64,000 bases of DNA from Hyphomicrobium sp. (GTDB lineage Bacteria > Pseudomonadota > Alphaproteobacteria > Rhizobiales > Hyphomicrobiaceae), in assembly GCA_003987725.1 (NCBI GenBank), contig RXJH01000013.1, forward strand, positions 213,945-277,944. Direction: 5' to 3'. The first letter of the stretch is position 1; every line of letters starts with the position of its first letter. Both the position numbers and the translations under genes were made by a program. Below the pieces are notes generated by a model that was given only the letters and a program-made list of their open reading frames with translations, was not told the origin of the DNA and did no database searches. Below, in pieces: positions 45,465-54,390 of this stretch.

Positions 45465-47855
45465 TCAGCCGCAACGCGAATAATCGCAGTTGGCGCAGGT
45501 CCAGCAGCCTTCGATATGCCTTAAAGCCCGTTCCCCGCATTTGGGGCAAATGCGGGCCGAGGCGATCGCGGAGACATGTTCCTGCGGCGCCAAAGCCCCG
45601 TCCCCACCGATCCGCTGCACCGCTGCGATAGGCTGGCGTTTCGAAGCGTCGTCGCGGCCCTCGTCGTCACGGGTTAGAAACCCGATGTGAATCATATGCT
45701 GTTCGATGACGTCGCCGATGGCCGCCAACAGGCTCGGAACGTAACGCCCGCCCATCCAGCGTCCGCCCTCAGGATCGAAAACGGCCTTTAACTCTTCGGC
45801 AACGAACGTGACGTCGCCGCCGCGGCGGAACACGGCGCTGATCATGCGTGTCAGCGCGACTGTCCAGGCGTAGTGCTCGAGGTTCTTGGTGTTGATGAAG
45901 ATCTCGAACGGACGCCGCCGCCCATCGCGGATGATGTCGTTGATCGTCACGTAAAGCGCATGCGCGCTCGCGGGCCATTTGATCTTGTAGGTTACGCCTT
46001 CGAGCGCCGCATCGCGCTCGAGCGGCTTCGTCATGTAGACGACGTCGCCCGACCTCGCTGGATCCTCAACGGCTCTGAGCGTTGATGCCTGCCGAACGGC
46101 GGGAATCTCGCCGGAGGGAACCTCCGCTTCGGCCGGGCTATCGCTCGAACGTGAGAGAACGGCGCCAGTAATCGCATTGGGCCGGTAAGTCGTGCAGCCT
46201 TTGAGACCGAGATCGAAAGCTTCAGCATAAATGTCTTCGAACTGCTCGAAGGAAATGTTCTCCGGGCAATTGATCGTTTTCGAAATCGCGCTGTCGACGT
46301 AGGGCTGCAGCGCCGCCTGCATCGCGATGTGCTGGACAGGCGAGAGCGTATCGGCAGTGACGAACGCTTCGGGCAAAGCCGCGCCTTCTCCTGAGAGCGT
46401 TCGAAATTTGCGGTAGGCGTAATCCTCGACTGTTTCTTCGGTCGCCGTCTGTCCAGATTGGAGGACACGGCGCCGGTAGACAAAATCGAAAACCGGCTCG
46501 ATGCCGCTCGATACGTTACCTGCCAGAAGAGAGATCGTGCCAGTCGGGGCGATCGATGTGATGCAGCCATTGCGAATGCCGTGCGCCGCAATCGCCTCGC
46601 GTACGTCGGCGTCGAGCCGCAACACGTTCGGACGCGCGCCGAAAGCTTCCGCATCGTAAAGCGGAAACGCGCCTTTCTCGGCGGCAAGAGAAGCGCTCGC
46701 GCGATAGGCGGCATTCTGTATAGCCGCCATCCATTCGGAAGCCTTTTCGCGCGCGGCCGGACTGCCATAAGGGAGACCGAGAAAAATCAGAGCATCCGCC
46801 AGCCCCGTGATGCCGAGACCGATGCGGCGCTTGGCACGCGCTTCCTGTGCCTGGGCTTCAAGCGGATAACGCGAAATATCGATGATGTTGTCGAGAAAGC
46901 GAACGGCGGTGGCGACGCGCGCTTCCAGCTTTTTACGGTCGATGCCGGCCTCGGGCGTAAAGGCGTGCTCGACGAGGCGCGCAAGATTGATCGATCCGAG
47001 AAGGCAAGCGCCATAGGGAGGAAGCGGTTGCTCGCCGCACGGGTTCGTCGCCGAGATCGTCTCGCAATATTCGAGATTGTTGGCGGCATTCACCCGGTCG
47101 ATGAAGATGACGCCGGGCTCCGCGTAATCGTAGGTCGCGCGCATGATCTTGTCCCAAAGCGCGCGCGCTTCGACCGTCCTGTAGACCTTGCCTTCGAAAA
47201 TGAGATCCCACGATGCGCCACGCTTGACGGCGTTCATGAACGCATCGGTCACCAGAACCGAAAGGTTGAAGTTCCGCAGCCGCTGCGCATCTGCCTTTGC
47301 CGCGATGAATGTCTCGATATCGGGATGATCGCACCGGAGCGTCGCCATCATCGCGCCGCGCCTCTGACCAGCCGACATGATCGTCCGGCACATCGCGTCC
47401 CAGACGTCCATGAAGCTGACGGGTCCCGAGGCGTCCGCGCCAATGCTTTTGACGGGGGCGCCCTGTGGTCGAAGCGTCGAGAAATCATGACCGATGCCGC
47501 CGCCCGCCTGCATCGTCAGTGCCGCTTCTTTGACGTTATCGAAAATGCTGGAAAGATCGTCGTCGATGCGGCCGAGAACGAAGCAGTTGAAGAGGGTGAC
47601 GTTCCTGTCGGTGCCGGCCCCCGCGAGGATGCGCCCCGCCGGCTGAAAGCCGAAGTCGGCTACCGCATCGTAAAAGGCGCGCGCCCATCTATCGCGCTCG
47701 CCCGCCTTCTCGACCGAAGCCGCAGCGTTCGCGATCCGCCGGAAGGTGTGCTCCAACGTCTTGTCAGCCGCCGCCGACGGCGATCCGGCAAAACGGTACT
47801 TACGCCGCCAAATGGCGTCGGAAATGGCCGGAAGATCTGAAAAAATCGCGCTCAT
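45465..47855 (-). CDS. nrdJ: Adenosylcobalamin-dependent (class II) ribonucleotide reductase
   Basis: Makes deoxyribonucleotides using B12 and so works with or without oxygen. Markers include TLRPQGAPVKSIGADASGPVSFM, QRRGAMMATL, the finger-loop region NPCGEQPLPPYGACLLGS with its cysteine, GITGLADALIFLGLPYG and SIAPTGTISLLAGN. A C-terminal zinc-ribbon-like tail carries four cysteine pairs or singles (ICPKCGERAL, CWTCANCDYSRC). The ATG at 47855 is chosen because the predicted transcript begins near 47897, which rules out the in-frame starts at 47948 and leaves 47888 almost leaderless. The promoter overlaps a LexA box. Confidence 0.94.
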   Translation of the reverse strand: MSAIFSDLPAISDAIWRRKYRFAGSPSAAADKTLEHTFRRIANAAASVEKAGERDRWARAFYDAVADFGFQPAGRILAGAGTDRNVTLFNCFVLGRIDDDLSSIFDNVKEAALTMQAGGGIGHDFSTLRPQGAPVKSIGADASGPVSFMDVWDAMCRTIMSAGQRRGAMMATLRCDHPDIETFIAAKADAQRLRNFNLSVLVTDAFMNAVKRGASWDLIFEGKVYRTVEARALWDKIMRATYDYAEPGVIFIDRVNAANNLEYCETISATNPCGEQPLPPYGACLLGSINLARLVEHAFTPEAGIDRKKLEARVATAVRFLDNIIDISRYPLEAQAQEARAKRRIGLGITGLADALIFLGLPYGSPAAREKASEWMAAIQNAAYRASASLAAEKGAFPLYDAEAFGARPNVLRLDADVREAIAAHGIRNGCITSIAPTGTISLLAGNVSSGIEPVFDFVYRRRVLQSGQTATEETVEDYAYRKFRTLSGEGAALPEAFVTADTLSPVQHIAMQAALQPYVDSAISKTINCPENISFEQFEDIYAEAFDLGLKGCTTYRPNAITGAVLSRSSDSPAEAEVPSGEIPAVRQASTLRAVEDPARSGDVVYMTKPLERDAALEGVTYKIKWPASAHALYVTINDIIRDGRRRPFEIFINTKNLEHYAWTVALTRMISAVFRRGGDVTFVAEELKAVFDPEGGRWMGGRYVPSLLAAIGDVIEQHMIHIGFLTRDDEGRDDASKRQPIAAVQRIGGDGALAPQEHVSAIASARICPKCGERALRHIEGCWTCANCDYSRCG

Positions 47856-47899
47856 CGGGTGCCCTGAATATGGGTATTGAGAACCCATCTTCAATTCGC

Positions 47900-47914
47900 G
47901 TTCACTATATGTTC
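47900..47914. promoter_or_regulatory. LexA box (GTTC-N7-GTTC) over the nrdJ -10 element
   Basis: GTTCACTATATGTTC is a perfect match to the alphaproteobacterial LexA operator, a direct repeat of GTTC separated by 7 bp. It covers the predicted -10 box, so a bound repressor would block initiation and DNA damage would release it. Confidence 0.7.
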
Positions 47915-47932
47915 TCAGATCCCGTCTGTCAA
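47904..47932 (-). promoter_or_regulatory. Predicted sigma-70 promoter of nrdJ
   Basis: On the minus strand TTGACA (47932-47927) and TATAGT (47909-47904) are separated by exactly 17 bp. The start point should fall near 47897, about 40 bp before the chosen nrdJ ATG. Confidence 0.75.
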
Positions 47933-48033
47933 TCACGAAGCTGGTCACGACCAGAAAAATGCCGTCTGCCTGAGCGCCGGGATTTCCCGGACGACAGGCA
48001 GACGGCGATGAGGTCTTTCGGCGATCTTCGCTC

Positions 48034-48336
48034 TTAGAGCTTGCAGAGCGTCGCTTCGCCCTTGCACTGCCAGCCGATCGTTCCGGCGCTGCACTTGTAA
48101 TGGCGCGGACCGAACGAATAGCCCGGCGTACCGTTGCCGGATACCCAGGTGAAATAGATGCTCCAGTCGGTCGCCTGCAGCAGAGCGGCGTCCACCTGGA
48201 AATGGGCGAGTTGCTCGCTGAGAGCTACGCCTTCAGCGGCTTTCTTGAAACAGCTTTTGGCCTCCGCCGGCGCCGCTGCCATGGCAGCGCCTCCGACGGC
48301 GAGAACGGCCCACATCAATCGGGCGGCAGTGCGCAT
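48034..48336 (-). CDS. Small secreted hypothetical protein (100 aa)
   Basis: Not recognised. The start at 48336 follows GGAG and opens a signal peptide (MRTAARLMWAVLAVGGAAMA, cleaved probably at AEA). The mature part of about 75 residues has several cysteines (KSCFKKAAEG, HYKCSAGTIGWQCKGEATLC), probably disulfide-bonded. The layout resembles small DUF1236-like or cysteine-stabilised periplasmic proteins, without a firm match. Confidence 0.7.
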   Translation of the reverse strand: MRTAARLMWAVLAVGGAAMAAAPAEAKSCFKKAAEGVALSEQLAHFQVDAALLQATDWSIYFTWVSGNGTPGYSFGPRHYKCSAGTIGWQCKGEATLCKL

Positions 48337-48487
48337 TTGGATATCTCCGTGCTTGGAAATAGATGAGAACTCAACCGTGCCATATCGGCGAGCATCCCGC
48401 GTACAACAAACCATGGCCGCGACGCCGATTCCCGCGGCGTTGCGGCATCCGCACATCATCCGCTTACGGTGATCGTGGGGAAAAAGG

Positions 48488-49300
48488 TCAGCCGGTGTGC
48501 GCGTGCCTATAAGCCAGCGCAAGCGGTGGCGGAGAGGGGGCTCTTGCAGCTTCTTCGATTAGCCGTGTGCTCGCCGCTTCAATCGCAGATTCGATGCGCG
48601 AACGAAATTCAGCACGCGGCAATCCGGGCGGCATCGGTGGCAAAAACTCGACGACGATCGTTCCGGGATATCGCCAGAGGCTTCGTCGCGGCCAAAAGAG
48701 ACCGGAGTTCAGCGCCAGCGGAACGGTGACGACACCGAGAGCCTCGTAAAGGGCAACGTAACCCGGCTTATAATCGGGAGGCGCGCCCGGCACTGTGCGC
48801 GTGCCTTCCGGAAAGATGACGACTTCGCGATTGATGCTGATGCGTTGACGCGCGTCGCGGATCATCGACTTGAGCGCCGCCGATGCCTTCTCGCGTTTGA
48901 CGAGAATGTGCTCGAACTTCACGCAGAACCAGCCGTAGAACGGAATCCACTTCAGCTCGTCCTTGAGCACGATCGCCGGATCGCGAAAGAGCGAAATGAG
49001 GCCGAAGGTGTCCCACGCCGACTGGTGCTTGGAGATGACCAGACATCCCGTCTTCGGCAAATTTTCGTGGCCGCGAACTTCGAGCTTCGTCCCGCAGATC
49101 AAACGCAGCAGCCAGACGCAGGTTCGCCCGTGCACCTCCAGCCCCTTCATGGCCCACGGCCTGGGCCCGATCAACAGCCATGAGCCAAGCACGAGATAAA
49201 GCGCGGTGACGACGTAAAAGACGACGAAATAGATAAGCGATCGCGCGATGACCAGCGCGCCTGGCCGGGGCAAGGTTTGGTCCATTGTGCTGTCAGCCAT
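48488..49300 (-). CDS. plsC: 1-acyl-sn-glycerol-3-phosphate acyltransferase
   Basis: Adds the second acyl chain to lysophosphatidic acid at the inner membrane. The acyltransferase motif I is SKHQSAWDTF (HxxxxD), motif III is FPEGTRTVPG, and an N-terminal helix (ARSLIYFVVFYVVTALYLVLGS) anchors it. The protein is 270 aa from the ATG at 49300, which overlaps the ydcF stop by 8 bp; 49285 is an alternative start. Part of the ftsE-ftsX-ydcF-plsC block conserved in alphaproteobacteria. Confidence 0.9.
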   Translation of the reverse strand: MADSTMDQTLPRPGALVIARSLIYFVVFYVVTALYLVLGSWLLIGPRPWAMKGLEVHGRTCVWLLRLICGTKLEVRGHENLPKTGCLVISKHQSAWDTFGLISLFRDPAIVLKDELKWIPFYGWFCVKFEHILVKREKASAALKSMIRDARQRISINREVVIFPEGTRTVPGAPPDYKPGYVALYEALGVVTVPLALNSGLFWPRRSLWRYPGTIVVEFLPPMPPGLPRAEFRSRIESAIEAASTRLIEEAARAPSPPPLALAYRHAHTG

Positions 49301-49937
49301 CGACGCGCTTCTGCGGCATGATCGCAACCGATTGCCCGTCATGCCAGTCGATGACGCGCTGCGCGGTGAGACGCGCGACGGCCGGAAGAAATTTCAGATA
49401 TTCGGAAAGCAGCACCCTCGTCGTCGCAACGTGCAGCCACCAGGCAGTTTCCGGAAAGCGTTTCGGGGTGACCGCATAAGGAAGCAGCGTGACGCCTGGC
49501 ATGACGAGAGCGAGTTCGGCGAGGCTGCGCGGCATGTGATAGCGTGACGTCACGATAATGAGCTTCGTATAGCTGTTCGTATTGGCCCACGTTCGCGTCT
49601 CATCGGCATTGCCGACCGTATCGAGCGCTTCGTATCCGAGATCGACACAGCAATTGAAAAGTTGACTGTCGATTTTGACGATGCGCTGCATCTCTTCGCG
49701 GCTGACTTTGCGGTTGACCCCGGAGATGAGCATCCGCTTCGCGCGGCCTTCGCTCATCAGCTTTGCGCCGGCCTCGATCCTGTTGTCGCCGCCCGTCAGA
49801 ACCACGATCCCGTCTGCTTTGTCGAGGTTGGCTGCATCGTCGCGGGTGACCGAAACAGCAAACAACACGAAGCCAAATGCCAACGCGGCAGCGCCGAGCG
49901 TCAGCAAGAGAACCAGCGCGTGAGACATCTTCTTCAT
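49293..49937 (-). CDS. YdcF/DUF218 family membrane-anchored protein
   Basis: A 214-aa protein with one N-terminal membrane anchor (ALVLLLTLGAAALAFGFVLFAV) and a DUF218 domain. Hallmarks are DGIVVLTGGDNRIEAGAKL, GRAKRMLISGV, the ETRTWANTNSYTKLIIVTS stretch and YHMPRSLAEL. Relatives such as SanA and ElyC affect envelope integrity, but the biochemical activity is unproven. It overlaps plsC downstream, which indicates an operon with ftsEX upstream. Confidence 0.85.
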   Translation of the reverse strand: MKKMSHALVLLLTLGAAALAFGFVLFAVSVTRDDAANLDKADGIVVLTGGDNRIEAGAKLMSEGRAKRMLISGVNRKVSREEMQRIVKIDSQLFNCCVDLGYEALDTVGNADETRTWANTNSYTKLIIVTSRYHMPRSLAELALVMPGVTLLPYAVTPKRFPETAWWLHVATTRVLLSEYLKFLPAVARLTAQRVIDWHDGQSVAIMPQKRVDG

Positions 49938-50102
49938 TCGCGGGATGTACTTGTTCGCGTCGCCTGTCTGTGATTCAGCGGGAGAAGTGTAACCGATTTC
50001 AACCGGTCACGCAGCCTCCCCGCCATCCAGTCCCGGCGTTGCCCTACACGAAATCGCGCGCGTTGGCACGCGGCTGGGAGTGAGATTTTTCAGCAGTGGC
50101 CG

Positions 50103-51215
50103 TTAGTGTTGCCCATTCAGGATGCGATAGACGCCGACGCGGGATGTCACCATGCAAAGCCCGGCTATGGTTACGACGACAAATCCCAGAATGACGTAGC
50201 CGAGTGCATCGAGCGCCCCTGTACCGATCAGGCGTTGCATCTCGACGGCGCTGACGGCTCCCCCGCCCAGCAACTCCGTAATTGCTGGCATACAAATGAA
50301 AACCAGCATGGCGCAGCTCGCACCGACGATGCCGGCCTTGATCCCGAGCCTTAAGAAGTGCTTCTCGAATTCACGGGCAATGAACCTATCGGTGGCGCCG
50401 ACAAAATGCAGAACCTCGACGATCTCGCGGTTTGAAGCCATGGCGCTGCGCGTCGCCGATACGATGATTGCCGTGGTCGCTGCGCCGACGAGTATAAGGA
50501 TCGCAAGTCCGCCCAACGCCAGTGATCGTGTAACGGCCCGGATCTGCGCCTGCCAGCGCCGGTGATCGTCGAGCGAAGCGCCTTTGAAATCCCGTCCGAG
50601 AGCAGATCCGATTTCGGCGAGATCTGGCGGGTCGGTCCGGTTGACCTCGACCGCCACCAGACGCGGCACCGGCAGCGACTTCAGCGCATCGGCCGAACCG
50701 AGCCACGGCTGCAGAAGCGCCGCCGATTGATCAAGGCTCAAGGCGTTGACGCTCGCAACGCCCCGCTGCTTCTTCAGATAGGCCACGACGTCCGCGACAA
50801 CTTTGTCGATGTCGCCGTTTTCTTGCGGAGTGACCTGAACCGTAACCTCGCTCGCGATGTCGTTGAGCCAGGCGTCAGAGGATTCCTTGATCATCCAGAC
50901 CGCACCTGAGGTGAGGCACGCGAGGAAACACATGATGCCGATGACGAGCGTCAGAGACCGGCCGGTGACCGAGCCCGGCGGCACGACCGGAGCCGTCACT
51001 TTCATTTTCCGCGCGCGGTCGCTGTCACGCGCCGGAGGCTTCAGATTGCGTTGCGGATCTTCGGCCGTCACCGTCTGTTCGGCATCGCCATACTGCGGCG
51101 GATAGCCCCCCGTGCGCGCGGTGACGCCTGTCGTCGGCTCGTCATAGGGATCGTAGGCCGGCAGCGGCATGGCTGGCTCGACACGCCCGGGAAAGCGGCT
51201 AGATGATCCGGACAT
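50103..51215 (-). CDS. ftsX: Cell division protein FtsX
   Basis: The membrane half of the FtsEX ABC-type complex that regulates septal peptidoglycan hydrolysis. A long Pro/Arg-rich cytoplasmic N-terminus is followed by a helix (LTLVIGIMCFLACLTSGAVWMI). Next come a periplasmic domain (QVTPQENGDIDKVVADVVAYLKKQ) and three further helices of the FtsX C-terminal domain. The start is uncertain: ATG at 51215 overlaps the ftsE stop by 17 bp, while ATG at 51170 avoids overlap. It is read from the same transcript as ftsE. Confidence 0.88.
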   Translation of the reverse strand: MSGSSSRFPGRVEPAMPLPAYDPYDEPTTGVTARTGGYPPQYGDAEQTVTAEDPQRNLKPPARDSDRARKMKVTAPVVPPGSVTGRSLTLVIGIMCFLACLTSGAVWMIKESSDAWLNDIASEVTVQVTPQENGDIDKVVADVVAYLKKQRGVASVNALSLDQSAALLQPWLGSADALKSLPVPRLVAVEVNRTDPPDLAEIGSALGRDFKGASLDDHRRWQAQIRAVTRSLALGGLAILILVGAATTAIIVSATRSAMASNREIVEVLHFVGATDRFIAREFEKHFLRLGIKAGIVGASCAMLVFICMPAITELLGGGAVSAVEMQRLIGTGALDALGYVILGFVVVTIAGLCMVTSRVGVYRILNGQH

Positions 51216-51855
51216 GGCCCTTGTGCACCTCAATGCGCGGCGCTTTGAACTGCCGCATCAGCTGATGATCGTGCGTCGCAATCACGACGGAGGTGCCGAG
51301 CCTGTTCAGCTCGACGAACAGCCGGAGAAGGCGCCGGGCCATCTGCGGATCGACGTTTCCTGTTGGCTCGTCTGCGAGGAGAACCTCCGGCTTGCCGATG
51401 ACCGCCCGGGCAATGGCCGCGCGCTGCTTCTCGCCGCCCGACAGAACGGACGGATTAACATACATCCGGTCGCCGAGCCCGACCCATTGCAACAGGTCCG
51501 TGACATCCTCCCGGTAGTCGGACGGCTTCTTGCCGATCACCTGCAGCGGCAGCGCGACGTTCTCCCAGACCGTCAAATGGTCGAGCAGCCGGAAATCCTG
51601 GAAGACGATGCCGATGCGCCGCCGCATCTGGGCGCGTTTTTGCGGCCGGACTTTCGTGACGTCCTCGCCGAACATGCGAATTTCGCCGCGGTTCGGATGC
51701 AGCGACATGAACATCAGCCGGAGCAGCGATGACTTCCCCGCACCGGATTCCCCATGCAAAAAGTGAAAGGACCCTGGCCGCAGATGGAACGTCACATCCT
51801 GCAGCACCTCAGGCCCTCTGTCGTATTTCAGTCCGACATTCGTCAAGCGAATCAA
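51199..51855 (-). CDS. ftsE: Cell division ATP-binding protein FtsE
   Basis: The cytoplasmic ATPase of FtsEX. Walker A is GESGAGKSS, the signature is LSGGEKQRAAIARA, Walker B is VLLADEPTGNVD, and the switch is in ATHDHQLM. The TTG at 51855 (giving the conserved start IRLTNVGLKYDRG) yields about 218 aa, the normal length. The frame stays open to 51930, but those residues are not FtsE-like. It is divergent from hpt. Confidence 0.9.
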   Translation of the reverse strand: MIRLTNVGLKYDRGPEVLQDVTFHLRPGSFHFLHGESGAGKSSLLRLMFMSLHPNRGEIRMFGEDVTKVRPQKRAQMRRRIGIVFQDFRLLDHLTVWENVALPLQVIGKKPSDYREDVTDLLQWVGLGDRMYVNPSVLSGGEKQRAAIARAVIGKPEVLLADEPTGNVDPQMARRLLRLFVELNRLGTSVVIATHDHQLMRQFKAPRIEVHKGHVRII

Positions 51856-52020
51856 GAGGTATTTGCCTTGACAGTGGATATTCGAAGCACTTTGCGAAGC
51901 CCGCAACGTATAGACACGTCGCAGACACAATGATCAATCGATTACGATTGTGGCGCGGTCGTGTACACAGGATCCTTCAGGGTCTAGCCAGACGATCGCC
52001 CTGAACGACAGGATGTTCAA

Positions 52021-52563
52021 ATGCCCGATTCAAACGCCAAGATGACGATCGAAACAATTTTTTCTGCTGAGGATATTGGCGCTCGTCTCCGGGTCCTTGC
52101 CGCCGAAATCGCGGCCAAAGCGCCCCAGAACCTTCTGGTTGTGCCTGTTTTGAAGGGCAGTTTCGTCTTCGCGGCCGATCTGTTGCGGGCCCTCTATGCT
52201 GCCGGCCTTGCGCCGGAAGTCGATTTCCTGACGCTTTCGAGCTACCGAAAAAGCCGGGAATCCTCAGGCCAGGTGACGATCCTGCGCGATTTGGATCTCG
52301 ATGTTCAGAACCGGCACGTCATTCTGATCGACGATGTTCTCGATTCCGGCCGCACGCTGGCTTTTGCCAAGGATTTGATTTCGGCCCGGGGCGCGACGCG
52401 CATCGAAACGTGCGTATTGCTCGACAAGAAGGCACCGCGCGCCGTATCGATCGAACCGGACTATTGTGCTTTCGAATGCCCGAACGTGTTTGTCGTTGGT
52501 TACGGCATGGACGTCGCGCACCGGTACAGGGAGCTGCCTTTCGTAGGTCGCCTCGTCGATTAG
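52021..52563 (+). CDS. hpt: Hypoxanthine phosphoribosyltransferase
   Basis: Salvages hypoxanthine or guanine to IMP or GMP using PRPP. The 180-aa protein has the PRPP loop ILIDDVLDSGRTLAFAKDLI and the upstream PVLKGSFVFAADLLRAL. The base-binding lysine is in LLDKKAPRAV. It appears to be transcribed on its own or with cpdR, which starts 90 bp downstream. Confidence 0.92.
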   Translation: MPDSNAKMTIETIFSAEDIGARLRVLAAEIAAKAPQNLLVVPVLKGSFVFAADLLRALYAAGLAPEVDFLTLSSYRKSRESSGQVTILRDLDLDVQNRHVILIDDVLDSGRTLAFAKDLISARGATRIETCVLLDKKAPRAVSIEPDYCAFECPNVFVVGYGMDVAHRYRELPFVGRLVD

Positions 52564-52653
52564 AACGGGAAGTATGGGTTCTTTATGCGCATGACGGCCG
52601 GCTCGCGGAACGCGAGTCGTCATGCGCAATCCAGGAGGGGAGGGGCGGTAGAA

Positions 52654-53016
52654 ATGGCGACGATCCTGCTCGCAGATGACGATGCTGCTGTTCGCGACCT
52701 CGTGAGGCGGGCTCTGAGTTCCGACGGCCACACCGTCCACGTTACGCAAGACGGCGTCGAGGCGCTGGAGTCGCTCAGCGCCAATGGTGTCGCTTTTGAT
52801 ATCCTGATCACCGACGTTGATATGCCTCAGCTCGACGGCATCTCCCTCGCGGAAAAGGCGCTCCTCATGAAGCCCGCGCTCGCCGTCATCTTGATGTCGG
52901 GGTTCACGGACCAGCTTGAGCGCGCCGCCCGCCTCAGGGTGCGCCGGCTGCTGTCGATCTCGAAGCCTTTCACGCTCGACCAGATCAAGCAGGTCGTGAA
53001 AAGCGTGCTGTCTTAG
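52654..53016 (+). CDS. cpdR: CpdR-type single-domain response regulator
   Basis: A 120-aa stand-alone receiver. The phosphorylation site is Asp54 in LITDVDMPQ, the acidic pocket is LLADDDAAV, and the switch residues are in ILMSGFTD and the lysine in SISKPF. Length, sequence and its place after hpt fit CpdR. In Caulobacter, unphosphorylated CpdR primes ClpXP to degrade cell-cycle proteins. GGAGGGGAGG gives a strong ribosome site before ATG 52654. Confidence 0.88.
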   Translation: MATILLADDDAAVRDLVRRALSSDGHTVHVTQDGVEALESLSANGVAFDILITDVDMPQLDGISLAEKALLMKPALAVILMSGFTDQLERAARLRVRRLLSISKPFTLDQIKQVVKSVLS

Positions 53017-53042
53017 ATCCCGCGAAACGAGACCAATACAAG

Positions 53043-53066
53043 TCATCCCGGCGAAGGCCGGGATCC
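53043..53066. repeat. REP-like palindromic element
   Basis: TCCCGGC-GAAG-GCCGGGA with flanking GTCA and TCCA is the common extragenic palindrome of many alphaproteobacteria. It lies between the convergent cpdR and moaA genes and may also act as a terminator. Confidence 0.6.
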
Positions 53067-53107
53067 ATGCAAGCTTCAGCCTGTGGGAATGCGCGGAGAT
53101 TAATCCG

Positions 53108-54133
53108 TTAGCCGCCGGTCACGCTCATATGGCGGGCAACCGAAGGTTTCTTCGTTCGCCTGTCGATGACGAAGTCGTGGCCCTTGGGCTTTCGCGAGAT
53201 GGCTTCGACGATCGCGGCGTCGAGTAGAGTATCTTCCGGAGAAGCTCGGAGCGGAGCCCGAAGGTCCGCATCGTCTTCCTGGCCGAGGCACATGTAGAGC
53301 TGACCCGTGCACGTCACGCGCACGCGGTTGCAGCTTTCGCAGAAATTGTGCGTGAGCGGCGTGATGAAGCCAAGCCGGCCGCCCGTCTCTTTGACGGTCA
53401 CGTAGCGGGCAGGTCCACCCGTCCGGTAAGGAATGTCTTCGAGCGACAGCCGGTCCAACAACCGTGCGCGCACGATCGACAACGGCAGATATTGGTCCGT
53501 CCGGTCTTCGCCGATGTCCCCGAGCGGCATCGTCTCGATCAACGTGAGATCGGCGCCGCGGCCATGCGCAAACCGGATGAGATCTTCGATTTCGTCTTCG
53601 TTGATGCCCTTGAGGGCAACGGCATTGAACTTGACGCGAATGCCGGCCGCTTCGGCCGCATCGACGCCGCGCAGAACGTTGGCGAGATCGCCCCAGCGTG
53701 TCACGGACTTGAACTTCACCGGATCGAGCGTGTCGAGCGAAACGTTGATCCGGCGCACGCCGGCCGAATAAAGTTCGCTCGCGTACTTCTCGAGCTGGCT
53801 CGCATTGGTCGTCAGCGTTAGTTCTTCGAGCGCGCCGGTTTCGAGATGTCGCCCGAGAGCCCGGAAGAGCCAAAGAATGTTGCGGCGCACCAAAGGTTCG
53901 CCTCCGGTGATGCGCAACTTCTTCACGCCCTGGCGGATGAATGCCGCGCACAGCCGGTCGAGTTCCTCGAGCGTCAGCAGATCGCGCTTCGGCAGGAACG
54001 TCATGTGTTCGGTCATGCAGTAAACGCAGCGAAAATCGCACCGATCCGTCACGGACACGCGCAGATACTCGATCGCCCGGCCAAAGGGATCGATCAGCGG
54101 TTGTTCGGTCCTATGGGCAGGTTCGCCCAGCAT
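53108..54133 (-). CDS. moaA: GTP 3',8-cyclase (molybdenum cofactor step 1)
   Basis: A radical-SAM enzyme that starts Moco synthesis from GTP. The N-terminal cluster is CDFRCVYC (Cys32, Cys36, Cys39). The C-terminal cluster is in [16 protein letters not shown], and the protein ends in the essential Gly-Gly (SVTGG). At 341 aa the length is normal. mobB and mobA lie about 0.25 kb away on the same strand, grouping cofactor genes together. Confidence 0.95.
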   Translation of the reverse strand: MLGEPAHRTEQPLIDPFGRAIEYLRVSVTDRCDFRCVYCMTEHMTFLPKRDLLTLEELDRLCAAFIRQGVKKLRITGGEPLVRRNILWLFRALGRHLETGALEELTLTTNASQLEKYASELYSAGVRRINVSLDTLDPVKFKSVTRWGDLANVLRGVDAAEAAGIRVKFNAVALKGINEDEIEDLIRFAHGRGADLTLIETMPLGDIGEDRTDQYLPLSIVRARLLDRLSLEDIPYRTGGPARYVTVKETGGRLGFITPLTHNFCESCNRVRVTCTGQLYMCLGQEDDADLRAPLRASPEDTLLDAAIVEAISRKPKGHDFVIDRRTKKPSVARHMSVTGG

Positions 54134-54220
54134 GCGAAGATCTCCGGAAGATGCCCGAGACGTTTCATATCGTACCTCCCGGCGTCAAGGGCAAGTTCGG
54201 CCCTCGCGTCAGGGTGTCTT

Positions 54221-54240
54221 AGATCGTATTAATACAATCT
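54221..54240. promoter_or_regulatory. 20-bp palindrome before a small membrane-protein gene
   Basis: AGATCGTATTAATACAATCT is symmetric with a single mismatch. It ends 14 bp before the ATG at 54255 and directly abuts the GGCGGGAGGG ribosome site. It looks like an operator or an AT-rich promoter core. Confidence 0.45.
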
Positions 54241-54254
54241 GGCGGGAGGGAAAT

Positions 54255-54380
54255 ATGAAAAGTCCAGCGGCTTACTTCGTACTTGGTTTCGTCACGGCAT
54301 CCGCGCTCTGGCTGCTCGTTTTTGCCTATCTGAATGGCGAGCTGCTGCGCACGTTTACCAGCTTCAGCGGCCATTCTTGA
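54255..54380 (+). CDS. Small single-helix membrane protein (41 aa)
   Basis: MKSPAAYFVLGFVTASALW opens a protein with one clear transmembrane helix (YFVLGFVTASALWLLVFAYL) and a short polar tail. A strong GGGAGGG site precedes the ATG at good spacing, and a palindrome lies just upstream, so it is probably a real gene. Function unknown. It stands between moaA and mobB on the opposite strand. Confidence 0.6.
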   Translation: MKSPAAYFVLGFVTASALWLLVFAYLNGELLRTFTSFSGHS

Positions 54381-54390
54381 AGTTGCTGGC

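Noticed and set aside
46458-47840. 460-residue plus-strand ORF opposite nrdJ
   Set aside because: A clear antisense shadow of nrdJ, whose conserved motifs are on the minus strand throughout.
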